Shown piece by piece: positions 10,501 to 22,146 of a stretch of DNA of 64,000 bases. The notes under the pieces were generated by a model. The model was not told where the DNA came from, searched no databases, and was given only the letters and a program-made list of their open reading frames with translations. This DNA comes from Lantana camara. Lineage: Eukaryota; Streptophyta; Magnoliopsida; Lamiales; Verbenaceae. Both the position numbers and the translations under genes were made by a program. Within the stretch, counting starts at the first letter, position 1, and every line of letters starts with the position of its first letter. Location: positions 85,149,501 through 85,213,500 of the forward strand of contig CM074862.1 in assembly GCA_037501455.1 (NCBI GenBank), written 5' to 3'.

Positions 10501-11134
10501 TTAGCGGGGGATCCTCGTACATGGTGAATAATAACCAAATTGCAATTGAAAATTTGAAATGAAATCGTTAGGATAAATTCATACAATAGAATTCAATGGA
10601 AATTAAATTCTAAACAATGGAAATGAAATTGCATACAATAAAATACAATGGAAATTCCATACTCTAAAATCCATTAGGGTTAGATGTAAACGACCCATTA
10701 AGTATATAACGTGATCTCTTGTTAAACATAAATTCAATTTATTTATTTAGTTATACATGCACAATTTTTTAGAATATGCAGAAATGCCTTTTTATAAACA
10801 GTGACTTTGGAAATCCTTAAATTATCTATTTATACAATTCAAGAATACATTTTTAATTTTTTAAAATGATTATAATTTATACAATTACTTAGTACTCAAA
10901 GATTAACTATTGAGCATTAATTTAGGATCAACATTAATGAAATAAGGTTAGATTTAAATAATTTTATAATCCTTTAAATCTTTAATTGATTAATGAATTT
11001 TTTTCTATATGTATAGATACCTTGATTAATAACATAATTTCGTCCATATAACTTATGGAGTTTTTTCATATTTCTTTGCTAGCTCTTAATGTTTTACAAA
11101 GTTTTGTCAATATTAGTTTTTTGCATGCACTGAA

Positions 11135-11230
11135 CACTACAAAAAAAAAATTATTGAAAACCAACGGAGTAAATTAACGAAAAATTCTATTGGCTTATCC
11201 AAGGACCCCACCATAATATTTGTAATTAAG
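11135..11230 (+). repeat. CACTA-type terminus, isolated
   Basis: CACTACAAAAAAAAAA at 11135 followed by short gaaaaccaacgg-like motifs looks like the left end of a CACTA element. No partner GTAGTG end was found before the complete CACTA at 12532, so this is a relic or a nested remnant. Confidence 0.35.
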
Positions 11231-11559
11231 TTACCCTAATTATTAATGGTTAAACTATATTACTAAGTGGTGAAGCATAATTAAAAATTCCTCATGAAAT
11301 CAACATTTGATTTTTATTATTTGTACTGACAGTGTCTCACATTTATCATCTCAAATGACGATGGTAGCCTACAAAATATATTTATTTTTAAGACATTAAC
11401 AAAAATACATTGTTTTAGAATTTACTTTGCTATATAAAAATGCAAAAATTCTTACTTTTTGACATACTATAACTGCAAAATAAAAAATGCTAATATGTGT
11501 TGGTGTTTGCGTGCATGTTCTTTCGGATCTGAGGACATAAGGTTTAGGCGTTTTGAGAT

Positions 11560-11760
11560 TTTTGCTTGGCAGATGAGGCGGAAAAGAAGCGGCTCGTTGC
11601 AATTTTTAAGCTTGCTATGGAGTTTGGTTTTCTTGTGGCGCTTAGTTCATGATTGGTTGTCGATGGACGAAATGTTGCACCGGAAAGGAATGATCTTAAT
11701 TCCCATCTAAATGTCAGTGTTGCTTTGCAATAGGATACTCTAGATCTGTGAGTTTAGTAG
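11560..11760 (+). pseudogene. LINE reverse-transcriptase C-terminal (zf-RVT) remnant
   Basis: The + strand encodes FLWRLVHDWLSMDEMLHRKG, which resembles the zf-RVT segment of plant LINE ORF2 (W-R-L-x-H-x-x-L...RxG). The Cys pair follows in the next frame (CQCC), which implies a frameshift. No other LINE domain was found nearby. Assignment is by motif only. Confidence 0.45.
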
Positions 11761-12206
11761 AGAAATTGGTATTGCTACTAATACAGTCACGAAGATCAGA
11801 CATTCAACGATTGGTAGTAGACGGATAGTCAATCTTTTCGAAACAAAAGTAAAAAATTTCATCTAACTTGTGACAAGGTGAATTTGCGTTATAAGTTTAA
11901 TTGTCCATTGCTAAGAGATGAATCTAACCAGAACCAAAGAAAATGTAAAAATAAAAAAATATTAATGTAACAAATGTACATAATTACATATATATGCTGG
12001 GCACATCATTCTCGAGTGCGAGGCAATGTTTTGGTGGACACTTTCACGTGTGGAGGACTGTGTCTCTCTCTCTCTCTTGTCTTTTGCCTCTTTCAGTCGT
12101 GGACCATTTAACTTTTGCAAAGAAAATATAATTTTATTAATTTATAAAATAATTACATTTTATTACCTTATATTTAGGTCTAATTATAACGCAATTTATC
12201 ATTACT

Positions 12207-12476
12207 AAGAAATTACATTTTAGTCCCTAACTTTGAGAACTGTTTGTGGTTCCTAGGTTTCGTTATGTTATTCCAAAAATACCCCTGATTTGTTGTTAAA
12301 TTCATAATTTGTAGGGATCGTTTTGTTTATATTTATAAACTTTAGGGATGATTTTATAGTTTTGGTCATATATTGAATGTAATACTCATAAAATCATTGG
12401 CATAAGTGTATTTTTACAAATTTCGTTAAGGATCTCAGACCAAACAAGATTTATAGGGATTAAAATGTAATTTTCC
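12207..12476. mobile_element. MITE, about 270 bp
   Basis: The ends are inverted: gaaattacattttagtccct at the left, and a right end that is the complement of gaaaattacattttaatccc. There is no coding capacity. A second, truncated copy in the same orientation lies at 10165-10410. The target duplication is unclear. Confidence 0.7.
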
Positions 12477-12544
12477 GATAATAATGGACTGCATTGTGAT
12501 TAGGCCTAAATACAAGATAGTCAGATATAAACACTACAAAAAAA

Positions 12545-13135
12545 TAGTCGTTTTCAGACGAACTTTTTAGACGAAAAATCATATTTTTTTTGTCTGAAAA
12601 AAGAGATTTCAGACGAACTTCCGGCGAACCCCACTTCGACGCAAAAACCCTCGTCTGAATTAATTTCAAACGAACTTTCCGACCAAATTTCCGACGAACA
12701 TATTTTTCGACGAACTTCCAATGAACTTCCGGCGAAAAATTAGGTCGCCCGAAAATAAGTAGTTCCCGGCGAATTTTTGTTCAGACGAATTTCCGACGAA
12801 ATTACCGGCGAAAATATGTTGACCAAAATTCCCTCGTATAACTTTCAGACGAAATTGCGACCAAATGTTTCGTCTGAATTTTTTTCCGGTGGCGAAATTG
12901 CGACCACTTGTTTCGTCTGAATTATTTTCCGGCGAAACTTCCGGCAAAATTCCGACGTGTATAATAGAATTTATTATTTTTAATAATATGTTCAGCCGAA
13001 CTTTCCGACGAAATTCCATTATTTTATTTTTTTAATAATATTTTTCAGACGAACTTTCCGACTATTTTCAGACCAACTTTCCAAAATTTTTATTTTTTTC
13101 GTATTGTTTTTCAGACGAACATTTCGTCGCTTTTT
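12545..13135. repeat. Left subterminal repeat array of CACTA element
   Basis: Many copies of TTCAGACGAAC, CCGACGAA and GGCGAA variants lie within 600 bp of the left end. Such arrays bind the CACTA transposase accessory protein in characterised elements (En/Spm TNPA). Confidence 0.85.
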
Positions 13136-13139
13136 TTTA

Positions 13140-16100
13140 AATTTTTTTTCCCATTTTCATACGGTTTTTGTCAATTATATACCACTCAAAAAAATATCTA
13201 AGAATTCAATAATTTTCATAAATCCAACAATAATATTGCAATAACAACTCCAACAACAAGAAATTCGATAAATTCTTACAATTACAAAGTCTTCGTGTAC
13301 TAAAAACAATGTTACATGACAATTTCAATATACTTAAACACAAAAACATTGTTTTAAAATGACGAACCCGTACACCAATTGTTCTACATTAGTTAGTTCG
13401 AGAGGAAATACATACAATATTGACGAATCCCCTATAGCGACCCCAAATGTGATTGAGTTGTTTTTGGACCAACGGGTCTATACTTGAAAATTGCTTTGAA
13501 GGAAGCCGTGGATGAGTCGGGAATAAATACACTTGAATCATCATAAGAGACAGTGAGAAATCCACAGAGATAACTTAGAATGAAAAAGTAAGCAAAGAAC
13601 AATAGTAAATCACAATATATGAGACTATGATCATTAACGAAAATTCTGAACAAGCATAAAATATATGAGAAACAAGCATCATATATTGTATTAGTTATGA
13701 TCATTAACAAAAATTCCTTTCCTTCTCAACTACCCTACGATCCTTAACAAAAATTCTGAACAAGGGTTCACAAACCAGCTCAAAAGAAGCCTATAATCCA
13801 AGAAACTAGGGACAACAGATAATTACACATATGCCTCTTCCAACCTCCTGCTTTAACATCACACTGAGGACCCAATACCAACAAATTATAGCTGTTTGAA
13901 TCCAAATTTATAGGCTTCCCAAATAAATAATAGGTTGTTTGAATCCAACATCACAAAGAGGACCCAATACCAACAAATTATAGGCTGTTTGAATTTATTT
14001 GTAGCTGACGAAACCAAAAAAACTGCTTGAATTTATTTGGGACAACCTATAATCCAAATTTTGGGATATCAAAACCAACAAATAAATTCCCGACGACGCC
14101 TATAATCCAAGAAACTAGGGACAGCAGATAATCCAAAAAAAGATCTTTGATTCAAACAACTCAATACCAACAAATAAATTCCCAACTTTAATGCACTGCA
14201 TATAAGCACAAATAATACAGCCACGTTGTAAAATTAGGGGACCTAATTAGCATTATCTTAGCTATCTAATCAGTTAATTTGGTGACATTTGCTTAACCTG
14301 CATATCATCACAAATTGTCTAAACAGTTCCAAATAACCAAGTTTCAATGAGATATTTCCAGGCCCAGAAAGGAGAAGCAAAGCACCGGCTTCTTTTCCAA
14401 ACATCTCAAGAGAATTTACCCCATTTTATGTGAATCTAGCAATCAGCCAATATTAATTAAAAGTAGCAACTTACACATAAAAGGTTACAATATATGTTAA
14501 AGACATTACAGAGGTTACAATATATGTTAGACACAAAAGGTTACAATATATGTTACAAAAGATTAAAGAATGTAATGGAATTAGATTAAGGCATTGTGAA
14601 GTATGGGGTGATTTACCTTAGAATGTGGGCTGAGGGTTTTCTTTACTGAAGTAAACCAGCTTTCTTTCCTCCCCATCTTTATATCATTCCTTGATTTCTT
14701 CTAGTTCTGGAATTAGGAATAAGATTGAAATTTGCAAATGCATAAGATGATCAAGTTGGTTATTCAAAGATTCCATCTTTACAAAGAGATACAATCATGT
14801 GTACTGCTAGAGTAAGAACTTTGTAGTCTTGCCTATAGAACAAATTAAAGCGCTGAAATAGATGGTAATCTCTATTCTATTGGTCAAACACTGAACCTGA
14901 TGAATTAACCATGTATATACGTACGTAAGCATTGTGTTCAGGTGTGAGCCTAAATATATCACAAACATATAAATTCAATGCTCCAAGTACAACACATTAT
15001 TCCCCTATTTAGTTACTTTCTTCTTAGCTTAAGCCACATAAAGCGGGAGTGAATATAGTCCAAAAGCTTAAATGCGACAAAATGAAACGTTTAGGAGAGA
15101 GAGTGTCTAAAAACACAAATAATACAGATAACATCATATAGTTCTCAATTTATATATGTCCACCATTTTCAATATTGAAAATCAATATAACAAGTTGCAC
15201 CAATCCTCTTAAGATTTGTAGTAGCCCCGCCTTTCTACTTTATGATATCCATGAAACAAGAGTACAATGAAGTTGGTAATTTGGGCACATAATAGTAAAC
15301 ATATGTCCAACTCTCAAAAATTATTATGGGTAAAATGATGTGATCACGTCATGCTTAATGGTCGTTCATTTGCTCATTTTGAAATAATCTATCACTCTTG
15401 TACTTCACAAGCTTCTAGGGAAAATATAATACATTACTTTCTAGAAACCACATATGAAGAGGAATGAGATTCGCTTACAGAAGAAGCCAGATGCCACCAA
15501 CTAAAGGAATTGCACCCCATAATAATCAGCACACAAGGGCCAAAGCTTGTCTGATCCAGTGCAGTACATCTCCAAGCTGAATGAACTTTCAAAATAAACT
15601 TCAAGTAAACAAGTGCAAATAAACTTTCAAAATAAGCTGAATATACTTCAAGTAAACAAGTGCAAATAAACTTTCAAAATGAATGTATCTCATTGCTAAT
15701 ATGAGGAAACTTAAATTCTTGATTGTTGTGGCAATACAACAGTAACAATGCTAGACTGCCAAGAGATACTGTACCATTCTTGAATACTCAAATTTATGAA
15801 AAAGTTAGATTTCTTTTTGACCCCGAATTACAGACTGTTAAAACTCCAATCATAATAAATATAAAATTGACGATTTATTAAAAAAACCAAGAAGCAGTTA
15901 TATTAAAGCTCACTGAACTATATATACAACCGCTTTTGTACGTATAGCCGGAGTGATGTGCTCGAGAACGTGTCAATGCCAGCGAGCTAAGTCAGCCTCT
16001 GTTCTCAAGCAAAAAGAAAGTAACAGTTTAGAGTTTAGACCAATCAGTTGATAGCCTAAAGTAAATCTTAAAAGTTTAGAGCATAGATCTGTAAGGTATT

Positions 16101-16532
16101 GAAGGAGCTTAGACAAGTAAAACCACATAAAACAAAATGTCGAAAAGATCAATCATATAAGAGTAGCAAACAGTTGCATACCTGAAGTAAAGGGAAAATG
16201 CTGGACACAAATGATATGAATCCACTTGATATAGAATATATATACCAACAACCAAGATCAATCAAAATGCATTAATTAAGTGAATATGCAGGCTTCAATG
16301 TCTATCCAATCTTATCATGGTATGCCTTAGAAGAATTTGCAGCTTGAATCTCCAAATAATCATATTATAGTAATGTCAATACCTAATAATATTTCCCACA
16401 ATCACAGGTATCATTGCACTTTGTAAATTTCCGAACCATCAACATACCCATAACACCCATCATTCACTATTTATAGAATACGTTGCATCTCATTTAGAAT
16501 TTAAAGACATCAAGGAATCCAAGCGAAGGCAA
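13140..16532. other. Interior of CACTA element without recognised gene
   Basis: This stretch is AT-rich with no long frame. It contains short imperfect duplications, for example gacccaataccaacaaatta at about 13868 and 13958, and cctataatccaagaaactag at about 13790 and 14099. Some of the 14.6-16.5 kb part may be captured DNA flanking the eIF5A gene. I cannot assign it. Confidence 0.5.
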
Positions 16533-17896
16533 CTACTTCGGACCAATATCCTTAAGGGCACAGATCTGCTCCTCACCCATAGCAGACATAACACTCACAA
16601 CAAGGTGCTCTCCCTCAGCAAATCCATCTTTGATCTGTACATTTCACCAAAAAACAATACGAATCAGAATGAAAAACAATGATTGGGAAATGTCACAAAT
16701 AAGCCAATGAATAGAGGAATCATGTCAAACCTGGGTAAGCAGATTATCATCAGTTGGAAGCTTGAGGTCATCCTTAGTGTTACCATTATCAGTCAGCAAG
16801 CTCACCTGCAGAATCGTTTCATGCAAGATTATTATCTATTGACGCAATACAATGTAAAAACTGAACTAAATAGAGTTAAGAAACATACAAATCTATCCTC
16901 AGAGACGTCAATAAGCTGGTAGTCAGTGCGGTTGACATGAGGAACCTGAAATTGAGATGAAATAAGAACTCAGTATTCATACTACAATACATAATAGAAA
17001 TCAGAAGGATAAATAGATTAATGAACAAAAAAATTGTGCATACATCACAGTTGTGGAAGAGGGAACAATATCTTCGAGCTTCTTGGAAGTGAAAATGTCA
17101 ATTGCAACAAAGTGACATTTAGCGTGGCCGTGCTTTCCAGTTTTGGAAGTTGAAACTTCAACCACCTGAGAGAAAACCGCATTTGTAACAACCAAGATGA
17201 CCTCTGACAAAATAATTGAACAAATACAAGGTTCATGGATTTAACTCTCAGCAAATTCTAATTGCATCCTTGGATTAAACTCATTGATCTGTAATTTTCT
17301 CCAGCATCACAAATTTTGAAATCCAGAGAAACACATACATAATCACAGAGCTAGACTAGCCTAAAACACAAACCGATTAATCAATCAAACGAATTAACCT
17401 AACAGATCTACAAAACTCACACAACTAACACAAATTCAGAAAACAACATCAACATATAAACCACAAAGCAACACGAACTCAACAGAATCAATTACTCCTC
17501 CAAAAATCCAGCTAAATCAGTAAAAACGACAGACAAAAACTAAATTCAGCCACCGCTAATCCAAACTCATAAATAAACAATTCCATAACCGAGATAAATA
17601 ACCGAATTACTCAGATCTTGAAGCAACGCACACAGCTAACTAAATCACACACACACACACATCAAATCGAAACCAATTCCGCCAACGCAATTTCAGCAAC
17701 GAACACCAGAAGAAACAAGCAGCAGGAAATAAACTCCAAACACGAGAAAACACATAGCAGAAATCAATCATACCTTGCAGGGGCGGCCTTTGATAACAAT
17801 GTAACCGTTCTTACGGATAGTCCCCGCCCGCTGCGGATAGGTCTTTGAAGCTCCAGCGTCAGCCTTCGACTCGAAGTGATGCTCCTCGTCCGACAT
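16533..17896 (-). pseudogene. eIF5A: Translation factor eIF5A gene copy inside CACTA, one 1-bp deletion
   Basis: eIF5A is the hypusine-containing factor that helps ribosomes through difficult peptide bonds. All five exons are present: 17774-17896, 17044-17165, 16889-16945, 16731-16805 and 16533-16634. Splice sites are kept and the ancestral length is 159 residues, the normal plant size. The start MSDEEHHFESKADAGASK, the hypusine loop [12 protein letters not shown] and the end CALKDIGPK are intact. Exon 2 is 122 nt where phase requires 123. One C is missing around 17053-17056, in the codon for the His after PSS, so the normal product is frameshifted. Use of an upstream GT (GTGATG) as donor could restore frame with two residues lost. 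Introns show DNA-level capture. The copy includes leader and trailer sequence and is otherwise well conserved. Confidence 0.9.
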
Positions 17897-18064
17897 CCTA
17901 ACGTCAACTCTAGAGAGAAGAGAGAGAGACTAACTCGGGAACAAAGAGGATTTCCTGGAGAATTGCAAAATGCCGAAGATGGGTTTTGGTGTTTAGACGC
18001 GTGAAAGAATAGGCGCTGAAATTTGGAGCTCAAATTTAGAGATGGAATTAGGACTCCAAAATAA

Positions 18065-18665
18065 AAAAAATCCCAGATGATTTTCAGGCCAAAACTTCAT
18101 CTGAACCTGAAATCTTTCCCGACGAACAACTTCGTCTACAAATCGTCGGTGTCTTCAAGGTATTTGAGATATGGGTTCCTCTGATAATTGCTGGAAGAGC
18201 TGTACAATTTCAGATGAATAACTTCGTCTGAAGTTTCGCCGGAGACTCTGACGATTTTGAGATGAAATTTCGTCTGAAAATAATGCAAATTTTTTTAGTA
18301 TTTTTCAGATGAAAACTTTCGTCTCAAACAGGCCAGAAACATTCAATAAATTTAAGAATAGGTGTATTTGTCAGACCAAATATTTTGACGAAAGGTTCGC
18401 CCGGATTTTCAGACGAACTCCGGACGAAACTTCGTCTGAATGTTAACTTCAAATAACTATTATCCTTTTTCAGACGAAAAGTTCATCGCAAAAGTTCGTC
18501 GGATTTATTTAATATAATTTTTTTAAAAAGGAAAATTTATTTTCATCGCCATTTCGTCTGGTTTTCGTCGGAACGATTGTAGATTTGGGGATTGCTAAAA
18601 TTTTTTGGGATTCGTCGGAGTTTCGTCGGAATTTCGTCGGAAATAAACAGACCACAAAAGTTCGT
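18065..18665. repeat. Right subterminal repeat array of CACTA element
   Basis: Repeated TTCGTCTGAA, CCGACGAA and TTCGTCGGAA motifs in both orientations mirror the left array and end at the GTAGTG terminus. Confidence 0.85.
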
Positions 18666-19404
18666 CGGAATTTGATTGTTTTCTTGTAGTGAAATGACTC
18701 TTAATTTATTTGTATTCAACAATTATTTTATTATGTTTTACCGTGATGGATGCTCGTATAAAACGATACTTATCATGTAATAAATTTAAGAAAAAATAAA
18801 TATTATAGATATATTGAGGTAGTTGATGGTACTTAAGAATATGTTGATTCCCTTGCAAATATGAAAGATGTGGACTTGAGATATAAAGTGGTTCCAATAT
18901 ATATCTTTTCTCTCCAAGCATTTGAATCATAATCACATGGGTCGTCACATGACTCTACCTAAAAAACATTGCACCGTATTTTACATATATTTATGTATTT
19001 TGTAAGTTTTCATTTAAATTTTATATATGATGCTTGACATTATGCAAATTAATTAATGATACGGAAATTCTTACTTTAAATGGTCAGTTTTTGTTTCGTA
19101 CTTCTTTTCCCTCAAAGATTGTATTAGCTAATTTCAATTTTCAAGAATATTTTTCATTTAAGATATGGTTATTTATGAGTGATTCAAATTAATATGTGTT
19201 AATAATTACCTGAATCGAAAGGGAATTAGGAATAGAAGCCAGCTATAAAAACATGTTCATATGGACCTACTTACTTACCTACATAAGGTTCCTTTCTAAA
19301 TCATGCACCTCCATGGTCCCATGCACATTTAGGTTTATATCAGTATTATGTATTATAAATATTCCGCAATTCGATATAAAATTTAGAGATAAATATTTTA
19401 AACA

Positions 19405-19665
19405 TCTTATACTATTGTGATTTTTGGAGTTTTCATCCTAAACTATAAAAAGTCGATGTTTGTATCATCAACTATTGTTTTTTAACAAATTGCAACCTAA
19501 ACTCACTCATGGTGTGACACGCAAGAAATTTCGTATACGTGTCACACATTCATTAGAATCAGGCAGTAATTTGTTAAATAATAATAGTTGAAGATGCAAA
19601 TGTTAATTTTTTATAGTTGAGGATGGAAACTTAAAAAATCGTGATAGTACAAGATTCCTAAAATT
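19405..19665. mobile_element. Foldback MITE, about 260 bp
   Basis: Inverted arms share the blocks atcctaaactataaaaa and atcaactattgttttttaac (left) with their complements on the right. The centre contains ctcatggtgtgacacg. A related element with the same centre lies at about 60925-61180. Confidence 0.7.
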
Positions 19666-20354
19666 TTAAAAAAATAATAATATCTTTATAATATGATTGG
19701 TGAAATCCAAACTAATAATATATAGTATAGAAAGTCGGACACGATAAATAAATTAGTACAGCAGTAGTTTCCTATTTCACGTAAGTAACATTGCAGGTGG
19801 AAAAAAGAGTTCTCCAATGCTCTAATTATTAAGCATTATACGAGAATATTGTATCTTGACTATTTTACGTCGCTGCTTTACCTGCCATGTCTCAAAGGTT
19901 AAAGAAACAGACCAATCAATGAACACTATGCTTCATCAATTTCACTTTTACAATATAACTACTAAATAATTGAACCAAATAAAATATAATTCCAATATTA
20001 CATTAATATTGATGATGAGTTGATAAGGTCAATTGCCGCATGACGAGCTAGGAGGTTTATCCTTTTTAGATATATATGCATAATAATTTAGATATTTGTA
20101 CTTAGAAACGGAGCTATACAGCCCAAAATTTGAGTTTTTATTATTTTTATGTATATATTTTATTTTTGCAGTTTTTATTTAGAGATTTTGTCCCCCTATA
20201 TTTAATTTCGCCCCGTATTTTAAATATTGATTTCGTCTTTATTTCTATTAAAATTATAGAGCGTTCTTTTCATCAAAATTACCTACTCATTGGAAAAGAA
20301 TGTGATATAGATAACTATTTAAACACCATTTCAAGAAAGTACAGAAGATAAAAT

Positions 20355-20460
20355 CGTTTTTTTTTTTTTTTTAATACACGCACACACAAGCGGAATTTAA
20401 ATTTTGGATTTCATCTTAAAGAATAAATCCATTAATCACTTGTATCAACCTATGTCGACC
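20355..20460 (-). mobile_element. tRNA-derived SINE copy
   Basis: Read on the minus strand it has ggttgatacaagtgattaat (A-box region), a degenerate B box, a GTGTGTG segment and a poly(A) tail (T-run at 20359-20373). The same layout occurs at 30178-30262, 30265-30357 and 37703-37791. Confidence 0.6.
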
Positions 20461-20888
20461 GATAATCCCGTATTTCATGTCACAAGAGTTTAATAAAATT
20501 ATAGTTACATAGGGGGGAAAAGAAAAAGTAATTAGAGTAATAGTACAGTGGTGGGTGACTGGCTTCACGTGCCTCCTTACAACCTTATTTATAGCAAAAC
20601 TACCTTATTGTTTGAATGCATTACCCAATTGCCCCTCAATTCTCAATTACCCTTCCATCAATATTAATATTAATATTTATGCAAGGATACGAACAGACAC
20701 GACATGATATTGATATAACTATACGGAGATTTTTTTTTTAATTTTTACATGAGGAATATCAAACGTAATATCTAATACGAGTATCGGACACAATACGACT
20801 TGACAAAATGAAATTTTTAGAAATGTTGGTTCTCTTACTCAACGGCAATTTCCCCATCTCCCCAGGGGCATTTCGGTCCCACCTCCAC

Positions 20889-20897
20889 TTATATAAC
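20889..20897 (+). promoter_or_regulatory. TATA box of the DRT100-like gene
   Basis: TTATATAAC lies about 130 bp before the start codon, leaving room for a leader of about 100 nt. Confidence 0.6.
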
Positions 20898-21024
20898 GTT
20901 ACTCTGCTCCAACCCCATCTCCGTCCTCCCTCTATCTCTCTCACACAGGTAACAGAGACTACTGATTACAAACATATACAATTATACACCTACATTTCCT
21001 TGCAACACATAGATACAACCATAT

Positions 21025-22146
21025 ATGCATACACTCAAAATGTGCCACACCAAGAACTCCATCGCCACCACACTGGCGGTGCTCCTCGTCGCCGCACTGG
21101 CGGCAAACGCCTGCCCGCCGTCAGACCGGGCAGCGCTACTGGCCTTCAAAGCCGCCCTCAACGAACCATATTTGGGCATCTTCAACACCTGGTCAGGCAC
21201 CGACTGCTGCACCAACTGGTACGGCGTCAGCTGCGACGCCGAAACCAACCGCGTCGCCGACATTGTCCTCCGCGGCGAGTCCGAGGACCCCATCTTCGAA
21301 AAGGCCGGCCGCTCCGGCTACATGACCGGTTCAATCTCCGCCTCAATCTGCCACCTCGACCGCCTCACCACCCTCGTCATCGCCGACTGGAAGGACATCT
21401 CCGGCGACATTCCCACCTGCATCACCTCGCTCCCCCACCTCAGAATCCTCGATCTCATCGGGAACAAGATCACCGGCGAAATCCCGGCGGACATTGGTAA
21501 ACTGAGTAAGCTCACGGTGCTGAACCTGGCCGACAACCAAATCTCCGGCGGCCTACCGCCGTCGATCGTCAACCTCAACAGCCTGATGCATTTGGAGCTC
21601 AGCAACAACAGGCTCACCGGAGAAATCCCATCTGATATCGGGAAATTATCGATGATGAGCCGAGCTTTACTCGCTCGAAACCAACTCAGCGGCGAAATTC
21701 CAAGCTCATTAGCCAATATCTACAGACTCGCCGATTTGGATCTGTCGATGAACCAGATCACGGGCTCCATTCCAGCTCAGTTCGCTTCAATGGCGGTTCT
21801 GTCAACCCTGAACCTCGATAGCAACCAGCTTTCCGGCAAGATTCCGACCGGGTTACTGTCCAACTCGGGCCTGAACATCTTGAATTTGAGCCGGAACTCA
21901 TTGGAGGGAAATCTCCCCGACACTTTCAGCCCGAAATCTTACTTCACTGCAATCGATTTATCTTATAACAATTTGAGGGGTTCGATCCCAAAATCATTGT
22001 CGTCTGCTAAGTACATCGGGCATTTGGATCTGAGTCACAACCATCTATGCGGGCCGATTCCTAACGGAACTCCTTTCGATCATCTTGAGGCCTCGTCCTT
22101 CGCCAACAACGACTGTCTGTGTGGAACGCCGTTGCAGACATGTTAA
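21025..22146 (+). CDS. DRT100-like secreted leucine-rich-repeat protein
   Basis: This is a single-exon protein of 373 residues, close to the usual DRT100/PGIP-type length. Residues 1-29 form a signal peptide (hydrophobic TLAVLLVAALAANA), so the protein should enter the secretory pathway. Next come the plant LRR N-terminal cap (PSDRAALLAFKAAL, then DCCTNWYGVSCD), about nine to ten extracellular-type LRRs with the LxGxIP signature (for example LTGEIPSDIGKL), and a C-terminal cap with paired cysteines ending CLCGTPLQTC. There is no transmembrane or kinase domain. I chose the first ATG. The second (Met6) would also keep the signal peptide. DRT100 was named for partial rescue of E. coli recombination mutants, and its role in plants is not settled; wall or apoplast function is more likely from the architecture. 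The codons are GC-rich relative to the flanks. Confidence 0.92.
   Translation: MHTLKMCHTKNSIATTLAVLLVAALAANACPPSDRAALLAFKAALNEPYLGIFNTWSGTDCCTNWYGVSCDAETNRVADIVLRGESEDPIFEKAGRSGYMTGSISASICHLDRLTTLVIADWKDISGDIPTCITSLPHLRILDLIGNKITGEIPADIGKLSKLTVLNLADNQISGGLPPSIVNLNSLMHLELSNNRLTGEIPSDIGKLSMMSRALLARNQLSGEIPSSLANIYRLADLDLSMNQITGSIPAQFASMAVLSTLNLDSNQLSGKIPTGLLSNSGLNILNLSRNSLEGNLPDTFSPKSYFTAIDLSYNNLRGSIPKSLSSAKYIGHLDLSHNHLCGPIPNGTPFDHLEASSFANNDCLCGTPLQTC

Larger units (their letters stand above)
12532..18691. mobile_element. Non-autonomous CACTA transposon carrying an eIF5A gene copy
   Basis: The termini are CACTACAAAAAAAT (left) and, inverted, CACTACAAGAAAAC (right). Both are flanked by a 3-bp AAA, the size of a CACTA target duplication. 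Dense subterminal repeats built on (C/A)GACGAA occupy about 12545-13135 and 18065-18665 in both orientations. No transposase domain was found in any frame, so it needs a trans-acting enzyme. The interior holds unrecognised AT-rich DNA (13140-16500) and a full eIF5A gene on the minus strand (16533-17896). CACTA elements are known to transduplicate host genes. Confidence 0.9.
18692..20888. other. AT-rich intergenic DNA upstream of the LRR gene
   Basis: There is no gene here. It contains a foldback MITE (19405-19665) and an inverted SINE-like copy (20355-20460), listed separately. Confidence 0.5.

Noticed and set aside
12545..18665. CRISPR-like array of short GACGAA repeats
   Set aside because: The repeats are short, degenerate, in both orientations and irregularly spaced. 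They are subterminal repeats of a CACTA element in a plant genome.
20808..21500. 230-codon Arg/Pro-rich open frame on + overlapping the LRR gene
   Set aside because: It lies in another frame of the GC-rich DRT100-like coding sequence, has no recognisable domain, and its composition is what a frame shadow gives.
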